Assembly (NCBI GenBank): GCA_947388675.1
Contig: CANDRW010000010.1
Coordinates: 1 to 50,562, forward strand
Length of the DNA: 50,562 bases
DNA from: an uncultured Clostridium sp.
GTDB taxonomy: Bacteria > Bacillota > Clostridia > TANB77 > CAG-508
Direction of reading: 5' to 3'
Below, in pieces: positions 1 through 8,522 of the stretch (position 1 is the stretch's first letter; every line of letters begins with the position of its first letter). The notes under the pieces are model-generated. The model worked only from the letters and a program-made list of their open reading frames with translations. It had not been told where the DNA came from and did no database searches. Both the position numbers and the translations under genes were made by a program.

Positions 1-84
1 AGCTTACAAATTTATAATAGAGCTATTTCAAAATCAGAAGTAAGATTAAATTATGAAATAGACAAAGTAAGGTTTGGATTATAG
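1..84 (+). CDS. C-terminal end of an unidentified protein (partial)
   Basis: An open frame enters from the left edge and stops at TAG 82-84, giving 27 residues ending KVRFGL. It is followed by a strong bidirectional terminator, which supports a real gene end. The fragment is too short to assign. Confidence 0.5.
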   Translation, partial: SLQIYNRAISKSEVRLNYEIDKVRFGL

Positions 85-121
85 AAGATGGAACGAACAC
101 AAAAGTCGTTTGGAAAATGTG

Positions 122-161
122 AAAAAAATCACAAAAGTCAAACGACTTTTGTGATTTTTTT
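122..161. terminator. Bidirectional rho-independent terminator
   Basis: An 18-bp perfect inverted repeat (122-139 with 144-161) with a 4-nt loop has an A-tract on one side and a T-tract on the other. It terminates the partial plus-strand gene and the convergent ATPase gene, whose stop codon lies at its right edge. Confidence 0.9.
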
Positions 162-1422
162 AGATATATTCAATTGGAATGATATAATTTTTGCTATCAA
201 TAGCATAGATATCTTTACTTAAACAAAGAACAATACCATTTGGTGAATGAATTTCGAATTTTTCTATAATATCAAAATTTTTAATTGCTTCTTTAGTTGG
301 ATTTGCGCTTTTCTTAATTTCAACAGGATAAATATTGTTTTGGTCGATAATTAGTAAATCAATTTCCTTTTGATTATTATCTCTATAGTAATATAGATGT
401 AATCTAGAATCTCTACCATTATTATGATAAGATTTTATGATTTCAGATATAATATAAGTTTCAAAGACTTGACCACTATAAGCACTTCTTTCTAATGTTC
501 TAGCATCTAAATAGCCAGACAAATAACAAGCCAAACCAGTATCCATAAAATAGATTTTAGGCCTTTTAATAACTCTACTTACAGCATTATTGGTATATGG
601 CTGAAGCAGATATACTAAGAATGTATTTTTTAATATAGACATCCACTCATCAACAGTTTTATTATCAATGCCTACATCTCTGCCAATATCATTTGCATTG
701 TATTCTTGAGCTGTTCGTGCTGCAACCGCTGATATAAATTTTAAAAATTTAATTTCATCTTTTACACGAATTAATTCACGAATATCTCTTTCAATATATG
801 TTTTAATATAAGCAGAATAGAAAGCTTCTAAATTATTATCTTTCTCGTGATATAAGGCAGGATAGCTTCCTTTTAATATTCTATCAAAAATCTTTCCTAG
901 AGGTTCATACTCAAGTCTTTCTTTTTTCCTTAGTAAATGAATATCAGGAATAAAACAATCCTCAGTTTTTTGAGCTAATTCTCTTGTAGAAAGAGGGTTT
1001 AATTCTAAAATGCCAATTCTACCAGCAAGAGATTCAGAAACGTTTTTCATAGTCTGAAAAACTTGTGAACCAGTTAAATAATACATAGTTTCAACGGATT
1101 TGCCATTACCGAACATTTCACTTTTTCTAGCTTCATCAACTCGAATTTTAATATAAGATAATAAATTTGGTGCATACTGAAACTCATCAATAATAAGGGG
1201 AGTTTCATGTGTACGAAGAAAACCTTCAGGGTCTTCAATGGCATTGGCACGTTCCATCATATTATCCAAGGTAACATAATTGATTTTTTCAGAATTAGTG
1301 TGATTGATGTATTCCAATAAAGTACTTTTGCCAGCTTGCCTAGAACCTGTTACTAAAATAACAGGAAAACTACCTTTCATCTTATCTATCTGCTTTTCAA
1401 GACTTCTATTAATATAGTTCAT
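160..1422 (-). CDS. AAA-family ATPase with DUF4143 and nuclease-like C-terminus
   Basis: A 420-residue protein of the widespread AAA_14/DUF4143 family, whose role is unknown. The Walker A motif is GSRQAGKST near residue 26 and the Walker B-like motif is PLIIDEFQ near residue 75. The C-terminal part carries KEIDLLI followed by VEIKK, like a PD-(D/E)xK nuclease fold. I chose ATG 1422 because AGGAGG lies 6 nt upstream; a longer start at 1443 would place this ribosome site inside the gene. It is monocistronic, transcribed away from minD, with its own promoter and a palindrome at the start of the message. Confidence 0.85.
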   Translation of the reverse strand: MNYINRSLEKQIDKMKGSFPVILVTGSRQAGKSTLLEYINHTNSEKINYVTLDNMMERANAIEDPEGFLRTHETPLIIDEFQYAPNLLSYIKIRVDEARKSEMFGNGKSVETMYYLTGSQVFQTMKNVSESLAGRIGILELNPLSTRELAQKTEDCFIPDIHLLRKKERLEYEPLGKIFDRILKGSYPALYHEKDNNLEAFYSAYIKTYIERDIRELIRVKDEIKFLKFISAVAARTAQEYNANDIGRDVGIDNKTVDEWMSILKNTFLVYLLQPYTNNAVSRVIKRPKIYFMDTGLACYLSGYLDARTLERSAYSGQVFETYIISEIIKSYHNNGRDSRLHLYYYRDNNQKEIDLLIIDQNNIYPVEIKKSANPTKEAIKNFDIIEKFEIHSPNGIVLCLSKDIYAIDSKNYIIPIEYI

Positions 1423-1436
1423 GACATCGCCTCCTC

Positions 1437-1471
1437 TATACAAACTTGGAATGTAATTCCTAATTTGTATA
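1437..1471. promoter_or_regulatory. Imperfect palindrome in ATPase leader (possible operator)
   Basis: Fifteen-base arms 1437-1451 and 1457-1471 match at 13 positions around a 5-nt spacer. The palindrome covers the expected transcription start of the ATPase promoter, so it could be an operator or a leader hairpin. Confidence 0.45.
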
Positions 1472-1472
1472 G

Positions 1473-1501
1473 ATTATATCATAATATTTTTAGCTATTCA
1501 A
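1473..1501 (-). promoter_or_regulatory. Promoter of the ATPase gene
   Basis: On the minus strand TTGAAT (1501-1496) and TATAAT (1478-1473) are separated by 17 bp, a near-consensus housekeeping promoter. Confidence 0.7.
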
Positions 1502-1594
1502 GCAGTATATGAAAAAAGTTGTATAAATATGTAAGGAAGAATACTTAAATATTGCCTTGGTTTTCAACTTTTTCAACAAATACAACTTAGAACA

Positions 1595-1623
1595 TTGATT
1601 TTTTCCGTTTTTTTTAGTATAAT
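1595..1623 (+). promoter_or_regulatory. Promoter of minD-minE-rodA
   Basis: TTGATT (1595-1600) and TATAAT (1618-1623) are spaced by 17 bp, about 110 bp upstream of minD. This suggests that minD begins its own operon here. Confidence 0.75.
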
Positions 1624-1734
1624 AGATGCGTTAGAAAATGCATTTTTATTTTTCCAAGAAAGGTGAATAAAAAAGTAACATACTTTAAAACTGATTAGTC
1701 AGGCTTAAAGTTGCCCAAATTAAGGAGGAAGAAA

Positions 1735-2526
1735 ATGGGAGAAGTTATTGTAGTTACATCAGGAAAAGGTGGAGTAGGAAAAACAACAACAACAGCAAAT
1801 GTAGGTTCATCCTTAGCATTAAGAGGAAAAAAGGTAGTATTAGTAGATACTGATATTGGACTTAGAAACCTTGATGTTGTTATGGGATTAGAAAATAGAA
1901 TTGTATATGACATTGTTGATGTAGTAGAAGGAAAGTGCAAATTAAGACAAGCGCTAATTAAAGACAAACGTTTTGATGAATTATTCTTACTTCCAGCAGC
2001 CCAAACAAGAGATAAAAGTGCAGTAAATGAAGAACAAATGAGAGAATTAGTTGAAAAATTAAAAGAAGATTTTGATTATATTATAATTGACTGTCCAGCA
2101 GGAATTGAGCAAGGCTTTAAGAATGCAATTGCTGGTGCAGACAGAGCAATTGTTGTAACAACAGCAGAAATTTCAGCTATCCGTGATGCAGATAGAATTA
2201 TAGGCTTACTCGAAGCATCAGAAATCAAAAACCCACAATTAGTGATTAATCGTTTAAGACCAAACATGGTAAAAAAAGGTGAAATGATGGAAGTTGATGA
2301 TATCGTTGACTTGTTATCCATTGACTTAGTTGGTGTTGTGCCAGATGATGAATATATTATCACACAAACTAATAAAGGAGAGCCTGTGGTAACAAACCAC
2401 AAAGCACCTTCAGGAAAAGCTTACATAGAAATTGCTCAAAGAATTTTAGGAGAGAATGTAGAAGTTACAATTCCAGGAGCAAATGAGGGCTTTTTCTCAA
2501 AAATAAAGCATTTCTTTGTTCATTAA
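1735..2526 (+). CDS. minD: Septum site-determining ATPase MinD
   Basis: A 263-residue ParA/MinD-type ATPase that binds the membrane in its ATP form and positions the division site with MinE. The deviant Walker A motif GKGGVGKTTT begins near residue 10, followed by VDTDIGLRNLD. The C-terminal GFFSKIKHFF is the amphipathic membrane-targeting helix. ATG 1735 is chosen because AAGGAGG precedes it and the protein then starts MGEVIVVTSG as in the family. It is first gene of minD-minE-rodA. No minC is seen in the window. Confidence 0.97.
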   Translation: MGEVIVVTSGKGGVGKTTTTANVGSSLALRGKKVVLVDTDIGLRNLDVVMGLENRIVYDIVDVVEGKCKLRQALIKDKRFDELFLLPAAQTRDKSAVNEEQMRELVEKLKEDFDYIIIDCPAGIEQGFKNAIAGADRAIVVTTAEISAIRDADRIIGLLEASEIKNPQLVINRLRPNMVKKGEMMEVDDIVDLLSIDLVGVVPDDEYIITQTNKGEPVVTNHKAPSGKAYIEIAQRILGENVEVTIPGANEGFFSKIKHFFVH

Positions 2527-2580
2527 AATGGTGCTTGAACCTTTAAAATCACAAGAAAAATAGACAGTTGGAGGACAAAT

Positions 2581-3174
2581 ATGTTTGAGAATGTAATCAA
2601 GTTCTTTAAGAACATTGGAAAAAAAGAAAGCACAAAAGAAAGTTCAGACACAGCAAAAGAAAGATTACACTTGGTATTAATGCAAGACAGAGCCAATGTA
2701 TCAGCTGACTTCTTAGAATTAATGAAACAAGAAATTATTGAAGTAATTAAGAAATATATTGATGTTGATGAAAAAGCAATTGATGTTCGTTTAACCAATA
2801 AATCCAATGAGGACGGTACAACGGGAGCGCCAGCATTATATGCTAATATTCCAATTACAACAATTAAAAACGAGGCTCGTAAAGTAAATGTAGCTTCAGA
2901 AAAAGTAGAAGAAAGCACAAAGAAAGCTAGTGAAAGTACAGAAAAGGTAAAAAAGAAAGAAAAAGTACAAGAGGTTAGTGAAGAAGAGGAAGAAATAGAG
3001 CAAGAAGAAAAGGAAGAGAAGAAAAAAGCGGAAAAGAAAGCGGACAAGCCTGAAACAAAAAAAGCTATATCAAAAGCAACAACAGCTAAAAAAGTAGAAA
3101 AGGCAAGAGCAAGCAAAACAAAAGTAGAAAAAGAAGAAGGAGAAAAAGTAAAAGAAGTAGCAAAGAAAAAGTAA
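2581..3174 (+). CDS. minE: Cell division topological factor MinE with long charged tail
   Basis: MinE stimulates the MinD ATPase and drives it off the membrane. Residues 1-95 match the family: an amphipathic N-terminus (FENVIKFFKNIGKK), the MinD-contacting region around LHLVLMQDR, and the C-terminal dimer domain. Unusually, about 100 further residues follow, almost entirely Lys, Glu, Ala and Ser, predicted to be disordered or a single charged helix. Typical MinE proteins are 80-100 residues. The gene lies 54 bp after minD and upstream of rodA. Confidence 0.93.
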   Translation: MFENVIKFFKNIGKKESTKESSDTAKERLHLVLMQDRANVSADFLELMKQEIIEVIKKYIDVDEKAIDVRLTNKSNEDGTTGAPALYANIPITTIKNEARKVNVASEKVEESTKKASESTEKVKKKEKVQEVSEEEEEIEQEEKEEKKKAEKKADKPETKKAISKATTAKKVEKARASKTKVEKEEGEKVKEVAKKK

Positions 3175-3265
3175 TAGCAAGCGCATAGAAAATGAAAAAT
3201 TGAAGCACAATGAAAAATAGGAAAAGTTTTGGAACAAAAAAATTTTTGAATGCGTGAGGATAAGA

Positions 3266-4372
3266 ATGAAAAAAAAGATGTTAAAAAGTATTGAGTGGGG
3301 AATATTAGTATGTACTTTATTACTAATTGTAATAGGATTAGTAGCACTATTTTCTGCCACTCAAAATTTAGATTATGAGGAATTAAAAAAGCAAGCCCTA
3401 TGGCTAGTTGTTAGTATACCAATTGTCATTTGTGTAATAGCAATAGACTATAACTTTTATTGCAAAATATCACCAATCTTATATGGTATTAGTATTCTCT
3501 TATTAATTGCAGTATTGTTCACAGAAGCTATTAATGGTGCTACTAGCTGGTTTACAATCGGACCTTTTTCTTTTCAACCAGCAGAGTTTGCTAAGATTGC
3601 AGTAATATTATTTATTGCTAATATCATGGTAAAGCTTCAAAAAAAAGAGAAAGATGAAATTAATCGTATATGGAAGTTAGGTCTAATTATATTAGCACTT
3701 GCTGTCCCTGTTGTCATTATTATTAAACAACCAGATTATGGAACAGCACTTGCCTTTTTAGTAGCCCTTATTTTTATGCTATTTGTAGCAGGGATACGAA
3801 AAAGATATATTTTAATAGCAACTCTACTTATCGTGATTCTGGTGCCTTTGGCATATTTCTTCATTTTGCCAGACCATGCAAAATCTAGAATTGATGTTTA
3901 TTTAAACCCGGATTTAGACCCAAGAGGTGCAGGCTATAATATTATACAATCAAAACTTGCAATTGGTGCAGGGCAGGCATTTGGAATGGGAATTTTAAAA
4001 GGTAACCAAACACAACTTGGTTATTTATATCCAAAAACAACAGACTTTATTTTTGCTGTAATAGGGGAAGAGATGGGATTTATAGGTGGTGCCACTATTA
4101 TTGTTCTCTATATAGCATTACTGATACAATCTACGAAAGTTGCCAAAACAGCAAAAGATGATGTAGGTTCTTATGTGGCAGCAGGAATTACAGGAATTTT
4201 CTTTTTCCATATGTTAGAAAATATTGGCATGACAATGGGACTTTTACCGATTACAGGAATTCCTTTGCCATTTGTAAGTTATGGAGGAAGTTCATTATTA
4301 ACCAACTTAATCTTAATTGCTATCTTATTAAATATTAGTGGACGCAGGCAAAGGACATTGTTTGTAGAATGA
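3266..4372 (+). CDS. rodA: RodA-type SEDS peptidoglycan polymerase
   Basis: A 368-residue multi-span membrane protein of the SEDS family, a glycosyltransferase of the cell-elongation machinery. Family motifs are visible: FQPAEFAKIA, PDYGTALAF, RGAGYNIIQSKLAIGAGQ and the TDFIFAVIGEEMG loop. ATG 3266 has GAGGA 5 nt upstream; a GTG at 3254 would overlap that site. RodA is preferred over FtsW because of its place directly after minDE, a common clostridial arrangement. Confidence 0.93.
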   Translation: MKKKMLKSIEWGILVCTLLLIVIGLVALFSATQNLDYEELKKQALWLVVSIPIVICVIAIDYNFYCKISPILYGISILLLIAVLFTEAINGATSWFTIGPFSFQPAEFAKIAVILFIANIMVKLQKKEKDEINRIWKLGLIILALAVPVVIIIKQPDYGTALAFLVALIFMLFVAGIRKRYILIATLLIVILVPLAYFFILPDHAKSRIDVYLNPDLDPRGAGYNIIQSKLAIGAGQAFGMGILKGNQTQLGYLYPKTTDFIFAVIGEEMGFIGGATIIVLYIALLIQSTKVAKTAKDDVGSYVAAGITGIFFFHMLENIGMTMGLLPITGIPLPFVSYGGSSLLTNLILIAILLNISGRRQRTLFVE

Positions 4373-4383
4373 TTTTTTGATTG

Positions 4384-4517
4384 TAATTAATATTCTATAT
4401 ATACGTTTGTCCTTGCTGTCCGTTGCTTTCAATTAGATATAAATCAAAGAAAGCAACGGAAGGCGCTCGCAAGCTCGCCTTGCGCAAACTGCACTTTCAT
4501 ATATAGAATATTAATTA
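4384..4517. repeat. Structured intergenic element, copy 1
   Basis: Outer arms 4384-4402 and 4499-4517 form a perfect 19-bp inverted repeat. Inside are a GTTTG/CAAAC pair, an 11-bp stem CCGTTGCTTTC/GAAAGCAACGG, and a GC-rich palindrome around GGCGCTCGCAAGCTCGCC. A second copy at 47174-47306 keeps the core but has entirely different outer arms that still pair with each other, and the inner pair has become GTTCG/CGAAC. This is a mobile or RNA-type element lying between rodA and dus. Confidence 0.8.
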
Positions 4518-4540
4518 TAAAACAAAAAACGGAGTAACAA

Positions 4541-5518
4541 ATGTACTTACACGAACTAAAAATTGGAAATGTAACTTTAAAGAATAATGTGCTTTTGGCA
4601 CCTATGGCAGGAATTACCAACCTGCCATTTCGTCGTATTTGCGAAAAGTTTGAACCTGGGCTAGTATATACAGAAATGGTTAGTGGTAAAGGTCTATTTT
4701 ATCAAGACCAGAAAACAAATCAATTGCTAAATATGAAAGATGAACCAAGACCAGTAGCAGTACAAATCTTTGGAAATGATATAGAAGCAATGGCATATAG
4801 TGCTAAAGAAGTAAGCAAAATTGCTGATATTGTAGATATTAATATGGGATGTCCAGCACCAAAAGTAGTCAAAAATGGAGATGGGAGCAAATTAATGCTA
4901 AACATGGAACTGGCACAAGAAATTATACAAGCAGTTGTCAAAAATTCAGCAGTTCCTGTTACAGTGAAAATGAGAAAAGGTTGGGATAAAGATCATGTGA
5001 ATTGTGTACAATTTGCTCAAATGGCAGAAAAAGCAGGGGCAAGTTGTATCACTATTCATGGTAGAACCAGAGATGAATTTTATACAGGAATAGCAGACTG
5101 GGAAATTATTAAGGAAGTCAAAAAGAAGGTTTCTATTCCAGTCATAGGAAATGGAGATATCAAAACACCACAAGATGCTCTTAAAATGTTTGAAACAACA
5201 GGTATAGATGGTATCATGATAGGTAGGGCATCTATTGGAAATCCTTGGATTTTTAAACAGGTAAAAGAATATTTAAGTAACCACGAAAGTGATGTGCAAG
5301 AAATTAGCAATTCAGAGCGTTTACAATTAATGTTAGAGCACATTGAATTACAAGTACAAGAGTTAGGTGAAAGTACAGGTATTAAAGAAATGAGAAAGCA
5401 TATGACATATTATTTAAAGGGATTAAAAGATGCAAGTACAGTAAGACAACAAGTAAATGTCATAGAAACAAAGGCTGAATTAATCCACTGTTTAACTGAA
5501 TACTTTAAAAGTTTGTGA
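4541..5518 (+). CDS. dus: tRNA-dihydrouridine synthase (DusB type)
   Basis: A 325-residue FMN enzyme that reduces uridines in tRNA D-loops. The start LAPMAGITNLPFR and the catalytic motif NMGCPAPKVVKNGDGS (active-site Cys104) are intact, followed by FMN-binding TIHGRTR, GNGDI and GIMIGRASIGNPW. The C-terminal helical domain (EMRKHMTYYLKG) is present. GGAG lies 8 nt before ATG. It is separated from rodA by the structured repeat and ends in its own terminator, so it is probably expressed independently. Confidence 0.96.
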   Translation: MYLHELKIGNVTLKNNVLLAPMAGITNLPFRRICEKFEPGLVYTEMVSGKGLFYQDQKTNQLLNMKDEPRPVAVQIFGNDIEAMAYSAKEVSKIADIVDINMGCPAPKVVKNGDGSKLMLNMELAQEIIQAVVKNSAVPVTVKMRKGWDKDHVNCVQFAQMAEKAGASCITIHGRTRDEFYTGIADWEIIKEVKKKVSIPVIGNGDIKTPQDALKMFETTGIDGIMIGRASIGNPWIFKQVKEYLSNHESDVQEISNSERLQLMLEHIELQVQELGESTGIKEMRKHMTYYLKGLKDASTVRQQVNVIETKAELIHCLTEYFKSL

Positions 5519-5527
5519 ATATAGATG

Positions 5528-5564
5528 AAAGAGAATAAGATTAAATTATTCTCTTTTATTTTAT
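5528..5564 (+). terminator. Terminator after dus
   Basis: An 11-bp perfect stem (5528-5538 with 5546-5556) with a 7-nt loop and a T-rich tail. Confidence 0.8.
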
Positions 5565-5577
5565 GAAAAAAGCAATG

Positions 5578-5738
5578 TAATCTATTGATAGTAACTATTT
5601 TTCCTCTCAAACGCTCGTCTCATTGGCGTGTGTACCTAAGTAAGTAGCTACTTAAGATAGCAAGCTTTGCTCTTTAGTACATGTTTAACGAATGTTCCTC
5701 GACTACTCGAGGTGCAAATAGATACTATCAATAGATTA
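5578..5738. repeat. Long-armed intergenic palindromic element
   Basis: Arms 5578-5600 and 5716-5738 are 23-bp inverted repeats with one mismatch, enclosing about 115 bp. Internal palindromes include TAAGTAGCTACTTA and CCTCGACTACTCGAGG. No credible open frame is present. It resembles in plan, but not in sequence, the elements at 4384 and 47174, and fills the gap between dus and the GerS-like gene. Confidence 0.65.
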
Positions 5739-5787
5739 GAATAAGATGCTTCACAAAATAATAAAAAAGAGAAGAAATGAGGTAAAT

Positions 5788-6486
5788 ATGAAGGTAAACA
5801 AAAAAATAATAATCATAGGTGTTATAGCTATTTTAATCATTACTGCAATAATTTTATATTTTTTCTTGAAAAATCCTAATAAAAATTTGAATATTGGAAA
5901 TAATTTAAATAACAAAACTCTACAAGAAGTAGAGGAATATATTTTAAATATTAGTTCCTATGAAGCAGAAATTGAAGTATCTGTAGAAAGTAATAAAAAT
6001 AATACAAAATATGTAATTATGCAAAATTATGTAAGTCCCAATATTGAAAAGCAAATTGTAAAAGAGCCAAGCAATATTCAAGGCTTAGAAACGATTTATG
6101 ATGGAAATAAACTAACTATTCACAATTCAAAATTAAACTTAACAACCATCTACGAAAATTATCCTTATTTAACCGATAATTTTTTATGGCTTCATTCTTT
6201 TATAGAGGAGTATAGAGCAGCAAAAGCAAATGGAGGAAAGACCAATTTATATGAAGAAAATAACCAAATTATTATGGCGGTAGAACTTTCTAATAGCAAT
6301 CAGTATATAGCAAGTAAAAAGCTAGTCATTGATAAAATTACAGGGACAATTCAAAAATTAGTAGTACAAGATAAGAACCAAAAAAATCTAGTTTACATAT
6401 TATATAATGAGATAAAAATGAATAGTCTAAAAAAAGAGGAAGTATTAGCATTTCGCCTTCAAGAAGATAATATAGCACAATATTGA
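5788..6486 (+). CDS. GerS/LolA-like membrane-anchored protein
   Basis: A 232-residue protein with an N-terminal membrane anchor (residues 5-27, IIIIGVIAILIITAIILYFFL) and no lipobox cysteine, followed by an extracytoplasmic domain. The pattern of short beta strands, with an IYDGNKLTIHN segment and a C-terminal VLAFRL, resembles LolA-fold proteins, including clostridial germination-protein GerS relatives; this is an inference from sequence style. ATG 5788 is chosen because GAGGT lies 6 nt upstream. It sits directly before the NdoA toxin, as LolA-like genes often sit near alr-ndoA in clostridia. Confidence 0.6.
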   Translation: MKVNKKIIIIGVIAILIITAIILYFFLKNPNKNLNIGNNLNNKTLQEVEEYILNISSYEAEIEVSVESNKNNTKYVIMQNYVSPNIEKQIVKEPSNIQGLETIYDGNKLTIHNSKLNLTTIYENYPYLTDNFLWLHSFIEEYRAAKANGGKTNLYEENNQIIMAVELSNSNQYIASKKLVIDKITGTIQKLVVQDKNQKNLVYILYNEIKMNSLKKEEVLAFRLQEDNIAQY

Positions 6487-6569
6487 GAAATAAGCCTCTT
6501 TTTAAACTAATATTAAAATATATCAATATAGAAAACCTTTAAATATACAAATATTAGGAGTGAAGAAGA

Positions 6570-6920
6570 ATGGTAGTAAAAAGAGGAGATATGTTTTATG
6601 CAGATTTAAGCCCAGTAATTGGTTCAGAGCAAGGAGGAGTTAGACCAGTTTTAATTATTCAAAATGATGTAGGAAATAAACATAGTCCTACTGTAATTGC
6701 AGCAGCAATTACTTCGCAAACAGGAAAGACAAAATTGCCTACTCATATAGAAATAGAACCAGAACAAAGTGGTCTAAAGGCAGAATCAGTAGTGTTAACA
6801 GAGCAAATCAGAACTATAGACAAAAGTCGATTAAAAGAAAAAATAGGACACCTGGATGATGAAAACATTATGAATCAAATTAATAATGCATTAGGTGTTA
6901 GCTTTGGGCTAGAAGAGTAA
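6570..6920 (+). CDS. ndoA: MazF-family endoribonuclease NdoA (EndoA)
   Basis: A 116-residue PemK/MazF toxin that cuts mRNA at short motifs. The family signatures [32 protein letters not shown] and [12 protein letters not shown] are all present, so it should be active. In Bacillus the CopG-type antitoxin gene ends just upstream; here the upstream gene is the GerS-like protein and no antitoxin reading frame fits in the 83-bp gap. AGGAG precedes ATG, and a terminator follows. Confidence 0.95.
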   Translation: MVVKRGDMFYADLSPVIGSEQGGVRPVLIIQNDVGNKHSPTVIAAAITSQTGKTKLPTHIEIEPEQSGLKAESVVLTEQIRTIDKSRLKEKIGHLDDENIMNQINNALGVSFGLEE

Positions 6921-6924
6921 AAAG

Positions 6925-6967
6925 AAAATATATCACAAGCAGTAATGCAAAGTGATATATTTTTTTG
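6925..6967 (+). terminator. Terminator after ndoA
   Basis: A 12-bp perfect stem (6925-6936 with 6952-6963) is followed by T residues. It also faces the convergent patatin gene. Confidence 0.85.
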
Positions 6968-6986
6968 TTTTGGAGAAGTAGTAATA

Positions 6987-7870
6987 TCATTTTGTACTAA
7001 AAGTAATTTCTTTTATTTTTCTCTTAGTTTCTTCATATCCTATTTGATAAAAATAATCCATTTTGCTAGTATCCAAAAGTGAGGTATTAGCAGTATTAAT
7101 TTTCAATAAATAGTCTGCTCCATCTAATTCATAATTAGAAAGTTCTTGCCCCATTAATTCAATAGAGCCACTAATGACATCAACAATATTTTTGTTTTCC
7201 TTACATTTTAACTTTTTAGGAAAAACGATACTAATTACTTTATCCACACCATTTTCTTTCAACTCTTTCCAGGGTACATTTTCTCTAATTCCACCATCTA
7301 CTAGTTTATAGTTTTGATAATCACATGGCGAAAAAACTCCGTGGAAAACTACAGCTAGCCCTTACTACTTTGGCAATAGGTGCATCTAATATGTATTTTA
7401 CTTTGTTAGAATAATTTTGTCTTGTTTCTTTTAAATTACTTTGTTTTGCCATAGATGAAAAAAGACATACAGTTCCATCATCTAAGTCTACACTTGAAAT
7501 AATAAGATTTTTAGGTACTTCTTTTATATTATAAATATTTTTTTCCAGACAGGCTTTTTCCATTATTTTTTCTATTGCTTTTCCACTATTTAGTCCATCT
7601 ATTACAATTTGTCTTTTGAAAATTAGTCCTACAATTAGTTTTAAAATATTTTGCCATTCTATATATTTTATTTTTTTCGCATACTTTTTAAATAATGTGT
7701 ATATTTCATTAGCGGTGTATCCACACGCATATAGTGTTGCTACAATGCTTCCAGATGATGCACCTGAAATATAGTCAAACTGTATATTTTCTTCTTCAAA
7801 CGCTTTTAATGCACCTATATGTGCAGCACCTTTGATTCCGCCTCCGAGCCAAACATAATCCTATTTTCAT
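6987..7870 (-). CDS. Patatin-like phospholipase read through two CGG +1 shifts
   Basis: Read conventionally this gene is broken in two places. If the C of each in-frame CGG (positions 7846 and 7341, minus strand) is skipped, one 293-residue patatin-like lipase results. It then has the oxyanion motif LAGGGIKG at residue 8, the nucleophile elbow GASSG and the catalytic DGG of KLVDGGIRENVPW. Both shifts fall before a GGA codon, and one restores a glycine of the oxyanion motif. ATG 7870 has GAGGGG upstream. This is a host gene outside the prophage. The alternative is a pseudogene with two identical-type insertions. Confidence 0.75.
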
Positions 7871-7994
7871 ATTTTCCCCTCTTTCTTTATATACAGTAGT
7901 ATATGAATATAAGATAGGATATGTTGATAGCTAAATAAATGTCGAATTTTGTCACACGATTTTTTTGCCATATACATAAGCACATACAAAATAG

Positions 7995-8465
7995 CAGCTA
8001 CGAGAAGAAAAATATAAAGAAATAATCTTGACAAGCTTCTGTGAGTTAAATATAATTGAGATGTCAAAAGCAATTCGAGAGTATGAAAACAACAAGCAAG
8101 ATAAAGTGCTACAATGGATGATGTTTTTAGATAATCCAGAGAATAAGGAGGTAGCCGAAATTATGGAAGAAAATGAAGATATTAAAGAAGCGAAAGAAGA
8201 ATTAGATAAGATTAGTCAAGATGATTTATTGAGAAGAATGGCATTAAAAGCAGATTTAGCAAAAAGAGATCAGGAACAATGTATGTATGAAGCTGAAAGA
8301 GATGGCAGAGAGCAAGGCAAAAAAGAAGGAGAAAAAAAGGCAAAACTAGAAGATGCTAAAAAGATGCTAGAAGAAGAAATTACTCTAGAACAAGTTATGA
8401 GAATAACAGGTTTAACCAAGGAAGAAATTATGGAAGATATGAAAGTATCTAAAAATGAGAAGTAA
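7995..8465 (+). pseudogene. C-terminal remnant of an Rpn-family PD-(D/E)xK nuclease
   Basis: An open frame after TAG 7992-7994 encodes QLREEKYKEIILTSFCELNIIEM and a charged helical tail with ERDGREQGKKEGE, typical of the C-terminal half of Rpn recombination-promoting nucleases. The catalytic N-terminal half is missing, and no ribosome site precedes the first ATG at 8061. I see no gene between 7871 and 7994. Confidence 0.65.
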
Positions 8466-8483
8466 TCATTTAAATTGATACTC

Positions 8484-8520
8484 AAAAACTATGTTACATA
8501 GGGTGTAACATAGTTTTTTT
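8484..8520. terminator. Bidirectional terminator
   Basis: A 15-bp perfect inverted repeat (8484-8498 with 8504-8518), with A-tract and T-tract sides, lies between the Rpn remnant and convergent ksgA. Confidence 0.9.
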
Positions 8521-8522
8521 CA

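Noticed and set aside
1711-1734. Extended N-terminus of MinD
   Set aside because: It would place the AAGGAGG ribosome site inside the gene and MinD proteins start at MGEVIVV.
2523-3360. Long minus-strand frames opposite minE
   Set aside because: They are the complement of the Lys/Glu-rich tail, encode Phe/Ser low complexity, and have no ribosome site.
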